Positions 47,693-59,279 of a DNA stretch of 64,000 nt are shown here, piece after piece. A program made the position numbers and the translations under genes. The notes beneath the pieces were generated by a model that worked only from the letters and a program-made list of their open reading frames with translations, searched no databases and was not told the DNA's origin. Position 1 is the stretch's first letter. Each line of letters opens with the position of its first letter. Origin of the DNA: Chelatococcus caeni (GTDB lineage Bacteria; Pseudomonadota; Alphaproteobacteria; Rhizobiales; Beijerinckiaceae); contig NZ_JACIEN010000001.1 in the NCBI RefSeq assembly GCF_014196925.1, positions 1,364,001-1,428,000 on the forward strand, written 5' to 3'.

Positions 47693-48706
47693 CTATTCCC
47701 TCGCCGCGGCCCGGCAGCGGTTGACGATGGCGGTGACACGCCCCCGGGTGTCTGCCGACGTGTCCGCGAGGTCGATCTCCTCCTGCCGGATCGCCGCGTC
47801 GGCACAGGCGCAATAGCGCGTGCACTCAGCCGCCGCGACGCCGGCCTGCTCGCAGCTCGCACGGCACTGCGGCACGAAGCCGACCGCCACGGAAGGCTGG
47901 CGCGTGATGCCGAGCGCCTGGGCGGCAAGGAACATGAGGCCGAACAGCACGGGCTGGTGGACGAGATAGAAGGCCAGGCTGTGCCGGCCGGTCCAGGCGA
48001 TGAGACGCTCGACCATGCCCGGCGTCCGGCTGGTCCGCAGCCATGCCGTCAGGTTTCGGTCGACCGCTATCCTGCCGGCCGCGACACCGAGCAGCACCGG
48101 CCCGAACCACGGGAAGAGCGGCACATAGTCGTTCGACATCGGTACCTGCGTGCCGAGGCCGACGAAGGCGAGCGCCGGCAGGTCGAACAGCGGCGATGCG
48201 ACGAGCCACGGAGCCGCCACGACGGCGATGCCGGCGATCGCAGCGGCGGCCGGCGGCAGCCGCAGGAACGGCAGGGCAAGCAGGCTCGACAGGGCGATGC
48301 AATGCAGGATGCCGAAGAAGATGTAGCTCTGCGGAAAGGCGAAGAAGGTCACGATGGTGATCGCCGCCGCCGCCGCGACGATCACCGCGAGCCGCCGCAG
48401 GAAGGCCTGCCAGCGAATCCCGCTTCCATGGGCGAGCACGAGGCTGAAGCCGACGAGCAGGAGGAACGAGGCGGCGATGGCCCGGGCAAAGAGCCGCCAG
48501 CCTGGATCGTTGACGACGTCGACGCTCGTGAGACCGAGATGGCTCGCGTCCCATGCGCCGTGATAGACCGCCATGGCGAGGAGCGCGACGCCCCGCGCCA
48601 GGTCGATGCCGAGAAGCCGGCCGCGGCCATGGACGCCGGCGTCGCGCAGGGAGGCCTCGTCCTGCATGGTCGCGGACAGGGACGATCCGTGTCTGGCGGA
48701 CGTCAT
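47693..48706 (-). CDS. DUF1624 multi-pass membrane protein (heparan-alpha-glucosaminide acetyltransferase-like)
   Basis: The 337-residue protein has about eight hydrophobic segments and the DUF1624 start LLGIDLARGVALLAMAVYHG, with the conserved Asp and His of acyltransferase-like membrane proteins. A C-terminal tail (QCRASCEQ, ECTRYCAC, NRC) has seven cysteines likely to form disulfides in the periplasm. Function is unknown; an acyl transfer to a cell-surface compound is possible. The ATG at 48706 has a strong GGAGGTG before it; the frame is open a further 17 residues. Confidence 0.82.
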   Translation of the reverse strand: MTSARHGSSLSATMQDEASLRDAGVHGRGRLLGIDLARGVALLAMAVYHGAWDASHLGLTSVDVVNDPGWRLFARAIAASFLLLVGFSLVLAHGSGIRWQAFLRRLAVIVAAAAAITIVTFFAFPQSYIFFGILHCIALSSLLALPFLRLPPAAAAIAGIAVVAAPWLVASPLFDLPALAFVGLGTQVPMSNDYVPLFPWFGPVLLGVAAGRIAVDRNLTAWLRTSRTPGMVERLIAWTGRHSLAFYLVHQPVLFGLMFLAAQALGITRQPSVAVGFVPQCRASCEQAGVAAAECTRYCACADAAIRQEEIDLADTSADTRGRVTAIVNRCRAAARE

Positions 48707-48899
48707 GCATTCACCTCCGGCTCCTTCCGCATCTCCCGCGCGGGCTTCCTCGCTCATAGCCCCTTTTGCCCTCTGCGAGAACGTGCCACCCGATGAACGC
48801 CGGTACGGACCATTCTGCTAAATCGTTTGAAACGGGCTTGCGGCAGTCTGCGCTTCGCGTCAAAAGCAAGGGAAAGACCGGTGAGCCATGGAGCCAGAA

Positions 48900-49544
48900 A
48901 TGAGCGACATCCATATCGAGCGAATGAAGGCCTGCGGCGTCATCCCGGTCGTCTCGGTGCCGGACGCGGCGGCCGCCGTGTCGCTGGCCCGCGCCCTTCT
49001 CGACGGCGGCATCGACGTGATCGAGCTCACGCTGCGCACCGAGGCCGGCCTCGCCGCCATCGAGGCGGTGGCCCGGGAATGCCCGCAGATGTTCGTCATT
49101 GCCGGAACGGTCGTGCAGCCGGCCCAGTTCGCCCAGGTGCGCGATGCCGGCGCCAAGGCCGTCGTCAGCCCCGGGTTCAGCGAGACGCTGGACGATGCCG
49201 CCAAGGCGGCAGGCCTGCCCTGGCTGCCCGGCGTCGCCACGGCCTCGGAAGTGATGCGCGCGGGCGAGCGCGGCCGCACGGCCCTGAAGTTCTTCCCGGC
49301 CGAGCAGGCCGGCGGCATCGCCATGATCAAGGCGCTCGCCGGCCCCTTCCCCAAGGTCGTCTTCTGCCCGACGGGCGGCGTCAACACGGCCAATCTCGGC
49401 GATTACCTCTCCCAGAAGATGGTGATGTGCGTCGGCGGGACATGGCTGACGCCGCCAGCGGCGGTCTCGGCCGGCGACTGGGCTGCGATCCGCGAGGAGG
49501 CCGCCAAGGCGCGCAGGCGGGTCGACGCGTTGCGCGCCGCCTGA
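48900..49544 (+). CDS. eda: KDPG aldolase (2-dehydro-3-deoxyphosphogluconate/4-hydroxy-2-oxoglutarate aldolase)
   Basis: Eda completes the Entner-Doudoroff pathway by splitting KDPG into pyruvate and glyceraldehyde-3-phosphate. The 214-residue TIM-barrel enzyme has the general base Glu in VIELTLRT, the Schiff-base Lys in ALKFFPAEQAGG and the phosphate loop CPTGGVN. The ATG at 48900 has GGAG six bases upstream; one at 48888 would add four residues. edd and zwf lie 5-8 kb away on the other strand, so the pathway is split into two units here. Confidence 0.94.
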   Translation: MSDIHIERMKACGVIPVVSVPDAAAAVSLARALLDGGIDVIELTLRTEAGLAAIEAVARECPQMFVIAGTVVQPAQFAQVRDAGAKAVVSPGFSETLDDAAKAAGLPWLPGVATASEVMRAGERGRTALKFFPAEQAGGIAMIKALAGPFPKVVFCPTGGVNTANLGDYLSQKMVMCVGGTWLTPPAAVSAGDWAAIREEAAKARRRVDALRAA

Positions 49545-49595
49545 TCCGGTTGCGGCTGCCCTCGCCGGCTGCTTCAATGCACCCCACGTGGGTAA

Positions 49596-50414
49596 ATGCG
49601 GCCGTGGGTGATGATTGCATCTGGTCCTGCAGCTCTCGACGAGGATCTCGGGGTGCTGGCCGAATGGCTGGCCTCGGCCGAGGTCGTCGCGCCCTTCACC
49701 GGCGCGGGGATCTCGACGGAGAGCGGCGTGCCCGATTTCCGCTCGCCGGGCAGTCCCTGGCTCACGAACCAGCCCATTGCCTTCGACGCCTTCGTGGCGA
49801 GTGCGGAGGCCCGGCGGGAGGCATGGCGGCGCAAGTTCGCCATGGACGACCTCTACGCCGGTGCGGCCCCCGGACGTGGGCATCATTTCCTTGCGGGTCT
49901 CGTCGCGACCGGCAAGGCGCCGGCCATCATCACCCAGAACATCGATGGCCTGCAGCAGGCGGCGGGCGTGCCGGAGGAGCGGGTGATCGAGCTGCACGGC
50001 AACGGCACCTACGCGGCCTGCCTCGACTGTGCGCAGCGGCAGGAGCTGGCGGAGATCCGCCCGGCCTTCGAATCGAGCGGGCGTCCACCCGCCTGCCCGC
50101 ATTGCGGCGGCATCGTCAAATCCGCCACCATCTCCTTCGGCCAAACCCTGCCGCAGGCGGCGCTGCAACGGGCTCTGGCGCTGGCGGGCGCGAGCGATCT
50201 CTTCATCGCCATCGGCTCCTCGCTGCTGGTCCATCCCGCGGCAGGACTGCCGGTGATGGCGAAGCGGCACGGGGCGCGTCTCGTCATCATCAACCGTGAG
50301 GCAACACCGCTCGATGAGATCGCCGATCTTGTGCTCAACGGCGAGATCGGCGCAATCTGCATGCGACTCGCCGAACTGTCCGGCGACGCCGGGCGGAGCA
50401 TTAATTATTCATGA
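49596..50414 (+). CDS. cobB: Sir2-type NAD-dependent protein deacylase
   Basis: The 272-residue sirtuin removes acyl groups from lysine with NAD. It has GAGISTESGVPDFRS, TQNIDGLQQAAGV with the NAD-binding Gln/Asn/Asp, the catalytic His in ELHGNG, and a zinc-binding set CLDC and CPHC. GSSLLVHPAAGLP is also typical. The Tyr and Arg that mark desuccinylases are not seen in the usual place, so deacetylation is the more likely role. ATGs at 49596 and 49611 are both possible starts; neither has a strong ribosome site. Confidence 0.9.
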   Translation: MRPWVMIASGPAALDEDLGVLAEWLASAEVVAPFTGAGISTESGVPDFRSPGSPWLTNQPIAFDAFVASAEARREAWRRKFAMDDLYAGAAPGRGHHFLAGLVATGKAPAIITQNIDGLQQAAGVPEERVIELHGNGTYAACLDCAQRQELAEIRPAFESSGRPPACPHCGGIVKSATISFGQTLPQAALQRALALAGASDLFIAIGSSLLVHPAAGLPVMAKRHGARLVIINREATPLDEIADLVLNGEIGAICMRLAELSGDAGRSINYS

Positions 50415-50458
50415 ATTCTGACTTTGCGCTGCGTCTGTGAGTGTTATCCTTGTCTGGG

Positions 50459-50477
50459 GAATCGTTCTCTACGATTC
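50459..50477 (+). promoter_or_regulatory. Short stem-loop in leader of the double cold-shock gene
   Basis: GAATCGT (50459-50465) pairs with ACGATTC (50471-50477) over a five-base loop, 14 bases before the start codon. Cold-shock genes often have temperature-sensitive leader structures, but this stem is too small to assign a role. Confidence 0.35.
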
Positions 50478-50491
50478 GGCTGGTGGTTTTC

Positions 50492-51106
50492 ATGTCCGAC
50501 GATTTTTCTTCAAATGGTTTCGACCCCAAGGTCGGCGCGCCGGATGAAGCGCGCCTGACGGGCAATGCTGATCTGGAATCGGTCGCCGAGCCGGTTGTCG
50601 AGCTCGCCGGTCACATCAAGTGGTTCGACGTCGCCAAGGGCTTCGGCTTCATCGTGCCCGACAACGGGCTGCCGGACGTGCTCGTGCACGTCACCTGCCT
50701 GAAGCGCGACGGCTATGAGACCGCGAGCGAAGGCGCGCGCGTGGTCTGCGAGGTGGCGCGCCGCGCACGCGGCCTGCAGGCCGTGCGCATCATCTCCATG
50801 GATGAATCGACGGCCCTCCATCCGAGCGAATTGCCGCCGCCGCGCACGCACGTGACCGTCGTGCCGACGAGCGCGCTCGAAACCGTCACCGTGAAGTGGT
50901 TCAACCGCCTGCGCGGCTTCGGCTTCGTCACGCGCGGGGAAGGCACCCCGGACATCTTCATCCATATGGAGACCCTGCGGCGCTTCGGCATCACCGACGT
51001 GAAGCCCGGCCAGCAGCTGCTCGTGCGCTTCGGCAACGGGCCGAAGGGTCTCATGGCGGCAGAGGTGCGCCCGGCGGACGGGGGCCATGCTCCCGCCACC
51101 CATTGA
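50492..51106 (+). CDS. Two-domain cold-shock protein
   Basis: The 204-residue protein has two CSD beta-barrels that bind single-stranded RNA or DNA. Domain 1 (about 38-102) has [17 protein letters not shown] and VLVHV; domain 2 (about 130-195) has [17 protein letters not shown] and IFIHM. Both have complete RNP1 and RNP2 aromatic motifs. The tandem form is common in Hyphomicrobiales. It is more divergent than single-domain CspA and may act in stationary phase. The next gene overlaps its 3' end by 20 bases. Confidence 0.92.
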   Translation: MSDDFSSNGFDPKVGAPDEARLTGNADLESVAEPVVELAGHIKWFDVAKGFGFIVPDNGLPDVLVHVTCLKRDGYETASEGARVVCEVARRARGLQAVRIISMDESTALHPSELPPPRTHVTVVPTSALETVTVKWFNRLRGFGFVTRGEGTPDIFIHMETLRRFGITDVKPGQQLLVRFGNGPKGLMAAEVRPADGGHAPATH

Positions 51107-51578
51107 GGCCGGTGCCGCGGTGAGCTCATGGCGGCGCCTTCGGCTCGGCCTGGCCGCTGTCGTCTTGCTCGCCTCGGCCACGGCCGCGGTGGCACAATCC
51201 CTTGAGAACCTGACGATCCACACGGCGAGCGGCAGCCACGCCTTCGCCGTCGAGGTCGTGCGCACGCCGGAGGAGCGGGCCGTCGGCCTCATGAACCGCC
51301 GGTTCCTCCCGGCCGATCGTGGCATGCTCTTCGATTTCGGCGAGACGGCACCGGTCTCGATGTGGATGAAGAACACCTATATCTCGCTCGACATGCTGTT
51401 CATCCGGGCCGACGGCACCATTGCGCGCATCGCTCAGCGCACCGAGCCGCTGTCGACCCGCATCGTGCCGTCCGGTGAGCCCGTGCTGTCGGTGCTGGAG
51501 CTCAATGCCGGCACGGCGGCGCATATCGGCGCAAGGCCCGGGGACAAGGTGGAGCACCCGCTGTTCTCCGGCCGGTAG
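51087..51578 (+). CDS. Secreted DUF192 protein
   Basis: The 163-residue product has a signal peptide (cleavage near AAVAQS) and a DUF192 domain with [41 protein letters not shown] and VLELNAG. Function of the family is unknown; it forms a small periplasmic beta-barrel. The start lies within the cold-shock gene (overlap 20 bases, different frame), which suggests coupled translation. A GTG at 51120 is an alternative start. Confidence 0.88.
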   Translation: MLPPPIEAGAAVSSWRRLRLGLAAVVLLASATAAVAQSLENLTIHTASGSHAFAVEVVRTPEERAVGLMNRRFLPADRGMLFDFGETAPVSMWMKNTYISLDMLFIRADGTIARIAQRTEPLSTRIVPSGEPVLSVLELNAGTAAHIGARPGDKVEHPLFSGR

Positions 51579-51623
51579 GACGCTGCAGCGACGAGGACGG
51601 GCGGTTCCGCGCCCGGTGAACGC

Positions 51624-53093
51624 ATGTACCTCGGCATCGACATCGGCACATCGGCCGTGAAGGCCGTTCTGGTCGGCGAGAACGAAGCGCTGCTCGCCGA
51701 GGCGGAGGAGGCGCTCGCCATCGCGCGTCCGCACCCGCTCTGGGCCGAGCAGGACCCGCAGGACTGGTGGCAGGCGACGGAAACGGCCGTGGGCCGGCTG
51801 CGGCGCGCCGCACCCCGGGCCTTCGCCGCCGTGCGCGGCCTCGGCCTGTCCGGCCAGATGCATGGGGCGGTGCTGCTCGATGCGGCCGGCGATGTGCTGC
51901 GCCCGGCCATCCTCTGGAACGACGGTCGCGCCCATGCGGAATGCGCCGCGCTGGCCCGCCGCCTGCCCGCGCTCGGCCATATCGCCGGCGTGCCGGCCAT
52001 GCCCGGCTTCACGGCGCCGAAGCTCCTGTGGCTGGCAACGAACGAACCCGAGACCTTCCGCAGGGTGGCCAGGGTCCTTCTGCCCAAGGACTATATTCGG
52101 CTTCGGCTCACGGGCGAGGCGGTCACCGACATGTCTGACGCGGCCGGCACGCTGTGGCTCGACGAAGCGCGCCGCGATTGGTCGGACGACATCCTCGCCG
52201 CGACCGGCCTCACGCGGGCGCACATGCCGCGCCTCATCGAAGGCACGGCCGCGGCCGGCAGCCTGCGAGCCGAGACGGCACAGGCGCTCGGCCTGCCGCG
52301 CGGCCTGCCGGTCGCCGGCGGCGCGGGCGATGCCGCAGCGGGAGGCATCGGCATCGGCGCCGTCAATGACGGCGATGCCTTCCTCTCGCTCGGCACCTCG
52401 GGGCAGTATTTCGTCACCACCAACAGCTTCCGGCCTTACCCGGAGGCCTATGTGCATGCCTTCTGCCACGCCCTGCCCGGCCGCTGGTTCCAGATGGCGG
52501 CGCTGCTCAACGGCGCGAGCGCGCTCGGCTGGGCGACGAAGATCCTCGGGGCCGACGATATTGGCGCTCTCCTTGCCCGCACCGAAGCCGCCTTTTCGGG
52601 CCGGCCGGCCCGCCCCCTGTTCCTGCCCTATCTCACGGGCGAGCGCACGCCGCACAATGACCCGCATGCCCGCGGCGTGTTCTTCGGCCTCGCGCCGGAC
52701 GCGACGCGCGAAGAAATGGTCCAGGCGGTGCTCGAAGGCGTCGCCTTCTCCTTCGCCGAGGCGCAGGAATGCCTTGCCTATGCCGGGACGCATGCAGCCT
52801 CCGTCGCCGCGATCGGTGGCGGCTCGCGCAGCCGTTTCTGGATGCGCCTGATGGCGAGCGCGCTCGAGCGTCCCATCACGCTCTACAGCGGCGGCGCGAA
52901 GGGCCCGGCCTTCGGCGCCGCCCGGCTCGCCCGGATCGCGACCACGGGCGAGGACCCGGCCGCCGTGTGCCGGACGCCGCCGATTGCCGAGATGATCGAG
53001 CCGGACCGGGTTCTCGTCGAGGCCTATCGGCCGGCCTTCGCTCGTTTCAAGCACCTCTATCAGGCGCTGAAGAGCGAATTCCAGACGGATTAA
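51624..53093 (+). CDS. xylB: Xylulokinase
   Basis: XylB phosphorylates D-xylulose for the pentose phosphate pathway. The 489-residue FGGY kinase starts [18 protein letters not shown], has the substrate motif [15 protein letters not shown], the central [15 protein letters not shown] and the adenosine region [12 protein letters not shown]. Length matches bacterial XylB (about 490). No xylose isomerase or transporter lies next to it, so it is isolated from its pathway here; related sugar kinases of the FGGY family are an alternative. Confidence 0.9.
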   Translation: MYLGIDIGTSAVKAVLVGENEALLAEAEEALAIARPHPLWAEQDPQDWWQATETAVGRLRRAAPRAFAAVRGLGLSGQMHGAVLLDAAGDVLRPAILWNDGRAHAECAALARRLPALGHIAGVPAMPGFTAPKLLWLATNEPETFRRVARVLLPKDYIRLRLTGEAVTDMSDAAGTLWLDEARRDWSDDILAATGLTRAHMPRLIEGTAAAGSLRAETAQALGLPRGLPVAGGAGDAAAGGIGIGAVNDGDAFLSLGTSGQYFVTTNSFRPYPEAYVHAFCHALPGRWFQMAALLNGASALGWATKILGADDIGALLARTEAAFSGRPARPLFLPYLTGERTPHNDPHARGVFFGLAPDATREEMVQAVLEGVAFSFAEAQECLAYAGTHAASVAAIGGGSRSRFWMRLMASALERPITLYSGGAKGPAFGAARLARIATTGEDPAAVCRTPPIAEMIEPDRVLVEAYRPAFARFKHLYQALKSEFQTD

Positions 53094-53148
53094 GCAAGAC
53101 TTATCAGCGCATTACACGATCCAGCTCAACCATATCCTTCGCGGCCGG

Positions 53149-53868
53149 CTATTTGCGGCGAAGGGTGCTGATCTCTTCCATCAGCTCGATCTGCAGTTTC
53201 TGCAGCTCCGTCAGCCGCTGCCATTGCCGGGTGAGGAGATGGTCGATCTTCTCGTGCAGATGGCGGATCTCGAGCTCGGCCTTGAGATTGATGAGATAGT
53301 CGTTGCGGGACCGCAGCCGGTCCTTCGCCTCCTGCCGCTTCTGGCTCATCATGATGATGGGCGCCTGCACGGCGGCAAGGCACGACAGCACCAGGTTGAG
53401 CAGGATGAAGGGATAGGGATCGAAGGCCTGCCCTGCGGCCGATCGCGCATTGAACGTGATCCAGACGGCGAGCGTGATGCTGAAGACGATGATGAAGGTC
53501 CAGCTGCCGCCGAAGCGTGCCAGATTGTCGGCCATCCGCTCGCCGAACGTGCGCTGGCCGCTGTATTCGTGCTCGACATTGGCGGCGAGCGTGGTCTCGC
53601 TCGTCATGCTCTCGGCGACGCGCCGGTCGAGATCCGAGAGCTCTCCCCGCTCCTGCCTGAGCAGGTCCTCGACATAGCCGGCGCGATGGCGCGCGAGGTC
53701 CAGCCGGTCGATGGCCCCCGTCTCGGCGAGCTGCGGCTGTTCGTGCAGCACGCGCTGCAGCAGCTGGGGGCTGACGACGTCCAGCGGCACGGTGTCGGAC
53801 TTTTTCGACGCCCGCTGTTCCCTCCGAGAGCCGCCCTGCCCACGCGTGCGGTCGTTGCGCTCGGCCAT
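53149..53868 (-). CDS. DUF1003 membrane protein
   Basis: The 239-residue protein has a basic N-terminus, two close membrane helices (about 125-142 and 152-172) and a C-terminal coiled coil ([18 protein letters not shown] to EEISTLRRK). The DUF1003 core is [23 protein letters not shown] and [12 protein letters not shown]. The family has no fixed function. It is convergent with xylB. Confidence 0.88.
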   Translation of the reverse strand: MAERNDRTRGQGGSRREQRASKKSDTVPLDVVSPQLLQRVLHEQPQLAETGAIDRLDLARHRAGYVEDLLRQERGELSDLDRRVAESMTSETTLAANVEHEYSGQRTFGERMADNLARFGGSWTFIIVFSITLAVWITFNARSAAGQAFDPYPFILLNLVLSCLAAVQAPIIMMSQKRQEAKDRLRSRNDYLINLKAELEIRHLHEKIDHLLTRQWQRLTELQKLQIELMEEISTLRRK

Positions 53869-53924
53869 GCTGCACCTCCAGGGGAGCCGTTTGCCGTCAC
53901 CCTATCCGTGCGCAGCCTGCCATC

Positions 53925-55745
<1,821 letters not shown>

Positions 55746-55769
55746 GGCAATCTCCGTTGATCCGCTGCG

Positions 55770-57251
55770 CTACAGCGCGCCGTCTTCGTACCAGGTGCGG
55801 CCGTCGCGCTCGATGAGGGCGATCGACGCGGAGGGGCCCCACGTGCCCGCCGTGTAGGACTTGGGGGCGTCGCGCGTCTCCTGCCAGGTCTCGATGATGG
55901 GGTCGATCCAGGTCCAGGCCGCCTCCACCTCGTCGCGGCGCATGAACAGCGTCTGGTTGCCACGCACCACGTCGAGGATGAGGCGCTCGTAGGCGTCCGG
56001 ATTGCGCACGCCGAAGGCCTCGGCGAAGCTCATGTCGAGCGGCAGGTGCTGCAGGCGCATGCCTCCGGGGCCGGGATCCTTGATCATCAGCCACAGCTTC
56101 ACGCCCTCGTCCGGCTGCAGCCGGATGACGAGGCGGTTCGGCGTGATCGGCCCGGCGCCGGCATCGAAGACCGAATGGGGAATGGCGCGGAAGGTGACGA
56201 CGATCTCCGACACCCGTGTGGCGAGCCTCTTGCCCGTGCGCAGGTAGAACGGCACGCCGGCCCAGCGCCAGTTGGCGATCTCGGCCTTCAGGGCGACGAA
56301 GGTCTCCGTGTTGCTGACATGGGCGCCGAGCTCCTCGAGGTAGCCCGGCACCGCGCCGCCGGCCGACGCGCCGGCGCGGTACTGGCCGCGCACCGTGAGC
56401 TGACCGGCATTGTGCGGGCCGATCGGCACCAGCGCCTTGAGAACCTTGAGCTTCTCGTCGCGGACAGGGTCGGCCGCGATCGAGGTCGGCGTCTCCATTG
56501 CGACGAGGCAGAGCAGCTGCAGGATGTGGTTCTGCACCATGTCGCGCATGGCACCGGCGGTGTCGTAATAGCCCGCCCGCCCCTCGACGCCGAGGGACTC
56601 GGCCACCGTGATCTGCACATGGTCGATGTGCGCGGCGTTCCACAACGGCTCGAACAGCGCATTGGCGAAGCGCAGCGCCATCAGGTTCTGGACGGTCTCC
56701 TTCCCGAGATAATGATCGATGCGGTAGATGCTTTCCTCGGGAAAGACGCGGCCGATGGCCTCGTTGAGCCGCTGCGCCGAGGCAAGGTCCTTGCCGAGCG
56801 GCTTCTCGACCACGACGCGTGAGCGCCCGTCGACGAGGCCGTGCGCGCCGATGTGTTCGCAGATCGGGCCGAAGAGATCGGGCGACGTCGCGAGATAGAA
56901 GACGCGGACGAAATGCTCCTCGGCCTCGGCGGCGCGGGCAAGGGCGTCCCAGCCCTCCTTGCCGCCGGCATCCGCCGCGACATAGCTCAACCGGGCGAGG
57001 AATCTCTCGAGCGCGAGAGGCTCGATATCGCGCGCCGCGACATGTTCTTCGATCGCCTTCTTCGCCAGCGCGCGAAACGCTTCATCGCTCAGGCTGCGGC
57101 GCGAGGTGCCGACGATCCGCGCCTCGTCCGGCAGTTGCCCGGCCTGGTCGCGGTGGTAGAGCGCCGGCAGCAGCTTGCGCTGGGAGAGATCGCCCGTCGC
57201 CCCGAAGACCACGAGCACGAACGGAGAAACAGGAATAACACGGCTCGTCAT
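55770..57251 (-). CDS. zwf: Glucose-6-phosphate 1-dehydrogenase
   Basis: Zwf oxidises glucose-6-phosphate to 6-phosphogluconolactone with NADP. The 493-residue protein has the cofactor motif FGATGDLSQRKLLPALY near residue 13 and the active-site RIDHYLGKE near residue 178, followed by LMALRFAN. Its ATG overlaps the stop of the PfkB kinase gene by ATGA, so it is coupled to it. Length is normal. Confidence 0.96.
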   Translation of the reverse strand: MTSRVIPVSPFVLVVFGATGDLSQRKLLPALYHRDQAGQLPDEARIVGTSRRSLSDEAFRALAKKAIEEHVAARDIEPLALERFLARLSYVAADAGGKEGWDALARAAEAEEHFVRVFYLATSPDLFGPICEHIGAHGLVDGRSRVVVEKPLGKDLASAQRLNEAIGRVFPEESIYRIDHYLGKETVQNLMALRFANALFEPLWNAAHIDHVQITVAESLGVEGRAGYYDTAGAMRDMVQNHILQLLCLVAMETPTSIAADPVRDEKLKVLKALVPIGPHNAGQLTVRGQYRAGASAGGAVPGYLEELGAHVSNTETFVALKAEIANWRWAGVPFYLRTGKRLATRVSEIVVTFRAIPHSVFDAGAGPITPNRLVIRLQPDEGVKLWLMIKDPGPGGMRLQHLPLDMSFAEAFGVRNPDAYERLILDVVRGNQTLFMRRDEVEAAWTWIDPIIETWQETRDAPKSYTAGTWGPSASIALIERDGRTWYEDGAL

Positions 57252-58204
57252 ACCATTGTTCTTTCGTGCAAAATCGCTTCCACGTCCTGCCGCGACGGCA
57301 GGTCGGCGCCGCGTCGGCTGCAGGTGATCGAGGCGGCGCTCGCCGCATAGTGCAGCGCTTCGGTGACGGTCTCGTGGTCGATCGTCGCGATGGCCGGCCG
57401 GTCGAGCTTGCCGCGTCCGGCGAGGAAGGCAAGAAGCGCGGCATGGAAGGTGTCGCCGGCGCCGACGGCATCGACGAGCCTGATCGGCCGCGCCGGCACG
57501 TGGAGAACGGCCCCGTCGGCGAGATAGGCGCTGGCGCCCTTCTCGCCCCGGGTCACCGCGACGAGCTTCACTCCTGCCGCGAGCCAGGACGCCGCCATCT
57601 CGCCGACATCGGCCGCCTCGCCATAGGCGGTGGCGATGTCCTCCGCGCTCGCCTTGACGATGGTGGCATGGGTGACGAGCCGGGCGAAGCGCTCCCGCCA
57701 GGCGCCCATGTCACCGATGAGGTCCGGCCTCAGATTGGGATCGATGCTGACGACGCGGCGCGCGCCTTCCCGCGCGAGAAGCGTCTCGATGGTCGAGCCC
57801 ACCGGCTCGACGCCGAGGCTGTAGGAGCCGACGGCGATGGCGGCGAAGCCGCTGCAATCCGGCAGCGCCTCGGCCGGCAGGTCGCGGTCCGCCGCCTGCT
57901 CGCCATAGAACCGATAGTGCACGCTGCCGTCGTGGGTCGCCGTCGCCAGCGACAAGGTGGTCGGCCGGTCGCTGCGCCGCACGTGGGCGACATCGACGCC
58001 GTTGCGCACCAGCGTGGCGACGAGTTCCTCGCCGAGCGGATCGCGGGCGATGGCGCCGCAGAACGCGGCGGGGCAGCCGAGGCGCGCGAGGCCGACGGCG
58101 ACATTGAAGGGCGAGCCGCCGACGACGGCTTCGGCATCGAGCCCCCCCGCGCCGCGCGCCTTGATGAAGAGATCGACGAGCGCCTCGCCGCAAACGAGAA
58201 TCAT
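57248..58204 (-). CDS. PfkB-family carbohydrate kinase (fructokinase-like)
   Basis: The 318-residue ribokinase-family protein begins MILVCGEALVDLF, has GGSPFNVAVGLARLG and the catalytic DAVGAGDTFHAALLAFL near residue 255. Sequence and position between a sugar ABC transporter and zwf suggest that it phosphorylates the imported sugar, probably fructose or a related hexose. The start at 58204 is the usual one; the open frame continues 17 residues upstream. Its stop overlaps the zwf start. Confidence 0.87.
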   Translation of the reverse strand: MILVCGEALVDLFIKARGAGGLDAEAVVGGSPFNVAVGLARLGCPAAFCGAIARDPLGEELVATLVRNGVDVAHVRRSDRPTTLSLATATHDGSVHYRFYGEQAADRDLPAEALPDCSGFAAIAVGSYSLGVEPVGSTIETLLAREGARRVVSIDPNLRPDLIGDMGAWRERFARLVTHATIVKASAEDIATAYGEAADVGEMAASWLAAGVKLVAVTRGEKGASAYLADGAVLHVPARPIRLVDAVGAGDTFHAALLAFLAGRGKLDRPAIATIDHETVTEALHYAASAASITCSRRGADLPSRQDVEAILHERTMV

Positions 58205-58227
58205 GACCCTGGCATGCCTCTTGTTGT

Positions 58228-58252
58228 GCGGGCGCCGGTCGCCGGCGCCCGC
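58228..58252 (-). terminator. 11-bp GC-rich hairpin after the sugar-binding protein gene
   Basis: GCGGGCGCCGG and CCGGCGCCCGC pair perfectly over a three-base loop in the gap between the binding-protein gene and the kinase gene. There is no T-run. Such hairpins in transporter operons usually stabilise the upstream message and lower expression of what follows, so that binding protein is made in excess. Confidence 0.6.
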
Positions 58253-58266
58253 CAAGGTGGGACGGC

Positions 58267-59199
58267 TCAGCTGCGCGGCGCCGACCAGCCCTTGTAGTCC
58301 TTCACGTTGTCGCGCGTGACGAGCGTCGAGGGCATCAGCACCATCGGCTGGTCCGGCTTCTTGCCGTTCATGATGCCGTAGCCGACCTCGACCGCCTGCT
58401 GCGCCATGGCGTAGGGGTCCTGGCTGGCGGAGGCCTCGACCATCGTGTTGCCCTTGAGAGCGGCCTCGATGTCCGGCGCACCGTCGACCGAGGTGATGAT
58501 GATGCCGGTGCGGTTCAGCTGCTTGGCGGCGAGATCGGTGCCGATCGCCTGCGGGTCGTTGATGGCGAAGACGGCATCGATCTTCGGGAAGCGCGTGAGG
58601 TGCCCCTGCATGACGTTGAGGCCGCCCTCGCGCGAGCCCTTGGCGTCCTGATCCAACGACAGCACCTTGATGCCCGGCGTCTTCTCGAACACGGCCTTGC
58701 AGCCGTTGACGCGGTCGATGACCGCCGAGACCTGCGGGCCGTTCTGGATGATGACCTCGCCCTTGCCGCCGAGCTTGTCGACGATGTACTGGCAGGCGAT
58801 CTCGCCGGCCTGGACGTTGTTGGTCTGCACCGTCGCATCCGCGCCGGAGGCCGCGACGTCCACCGCCATCACGACGATGCCGGCCGCCTGCGCCTTCTTC
58901 ACCGCCGGCTCGATGGCCTTGGGATCGACGGCGTTGAGAAGGATGAGATCGACGCCGGAGGCGATGAAATTGTCGATCTGGGTGAACTGCTTGTTGAGGT
59001 CGTAGTCGGCCGAGACCGAGGTGACGCGTGCGGCCGGGTTGATCTCCTTGGCCTTGGCCTCGGCGCCCTTGGCGAGCGTGACGAAGAACGGGTTGCCGAG
59101 CGAGCCGAGCGTGATGCCGACCGCCTTGAGGTCCTTGGCGCTGGCGACGGAGGTCGCGAGTGCAAGAGCGGCACCGGCAAGCAGAACGCGTTTCAGCAT
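58267..59199 (-). CDS. Sugar ABC transporter substrate-binding protein
   Basis: The 310-residue periplasmic protein has a signal peptide (cleavage after SVASA) and the type-I sugar-binding fold (ribose/fructose group): VGITLGSLGNPFF, LILLNAVDPKAIEP, AINDPQAIGTDLAA, SVDGAPDIEAAL. It most resembles FrcB- and RbsB-type proteins. The ATG at 59199 has GGGAGGG upstream. The exact sugar cannot be read from sequence; the kinase and zwf downstream argue for a hexose. Confidence 0.9.
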   Translation of the reverse strand: MLKRVLLAGAALALATSVASAKDLKAVGITLGSLGNPFFVTLAKGAEAKAKEINPAARVTSVSADYDLNKQFTQIDNFIASGVDLILLNAVDPKAIEPAVKKAQAAGIVVMAVDVAASGADATVQTNNVQAGEIACQYIVDKLGGKGEVIIQNGPQVSAVIDRVNGCKAVFEKTPGIKVLSLDQDAKGSREGGLNVMQGHLTRFPKIDAVFAINDPQAIGTDLAAKQLNRTGIIITSVDGAPDIEAALKGNTMVEASASQDPYAMAQQAVEVGYGIMNGKKPDQPMVLMPSTLVTRDNVKDYKGWSAPRS

Positions 59200-59279
59200 G
59201 ATGTTTCCCTCCCTGGTCCTGTCGTTGAGCGTCCGCGGCGCCGGACCAGTACGGCGCCGATCATGAGCCGGACGGCCTG

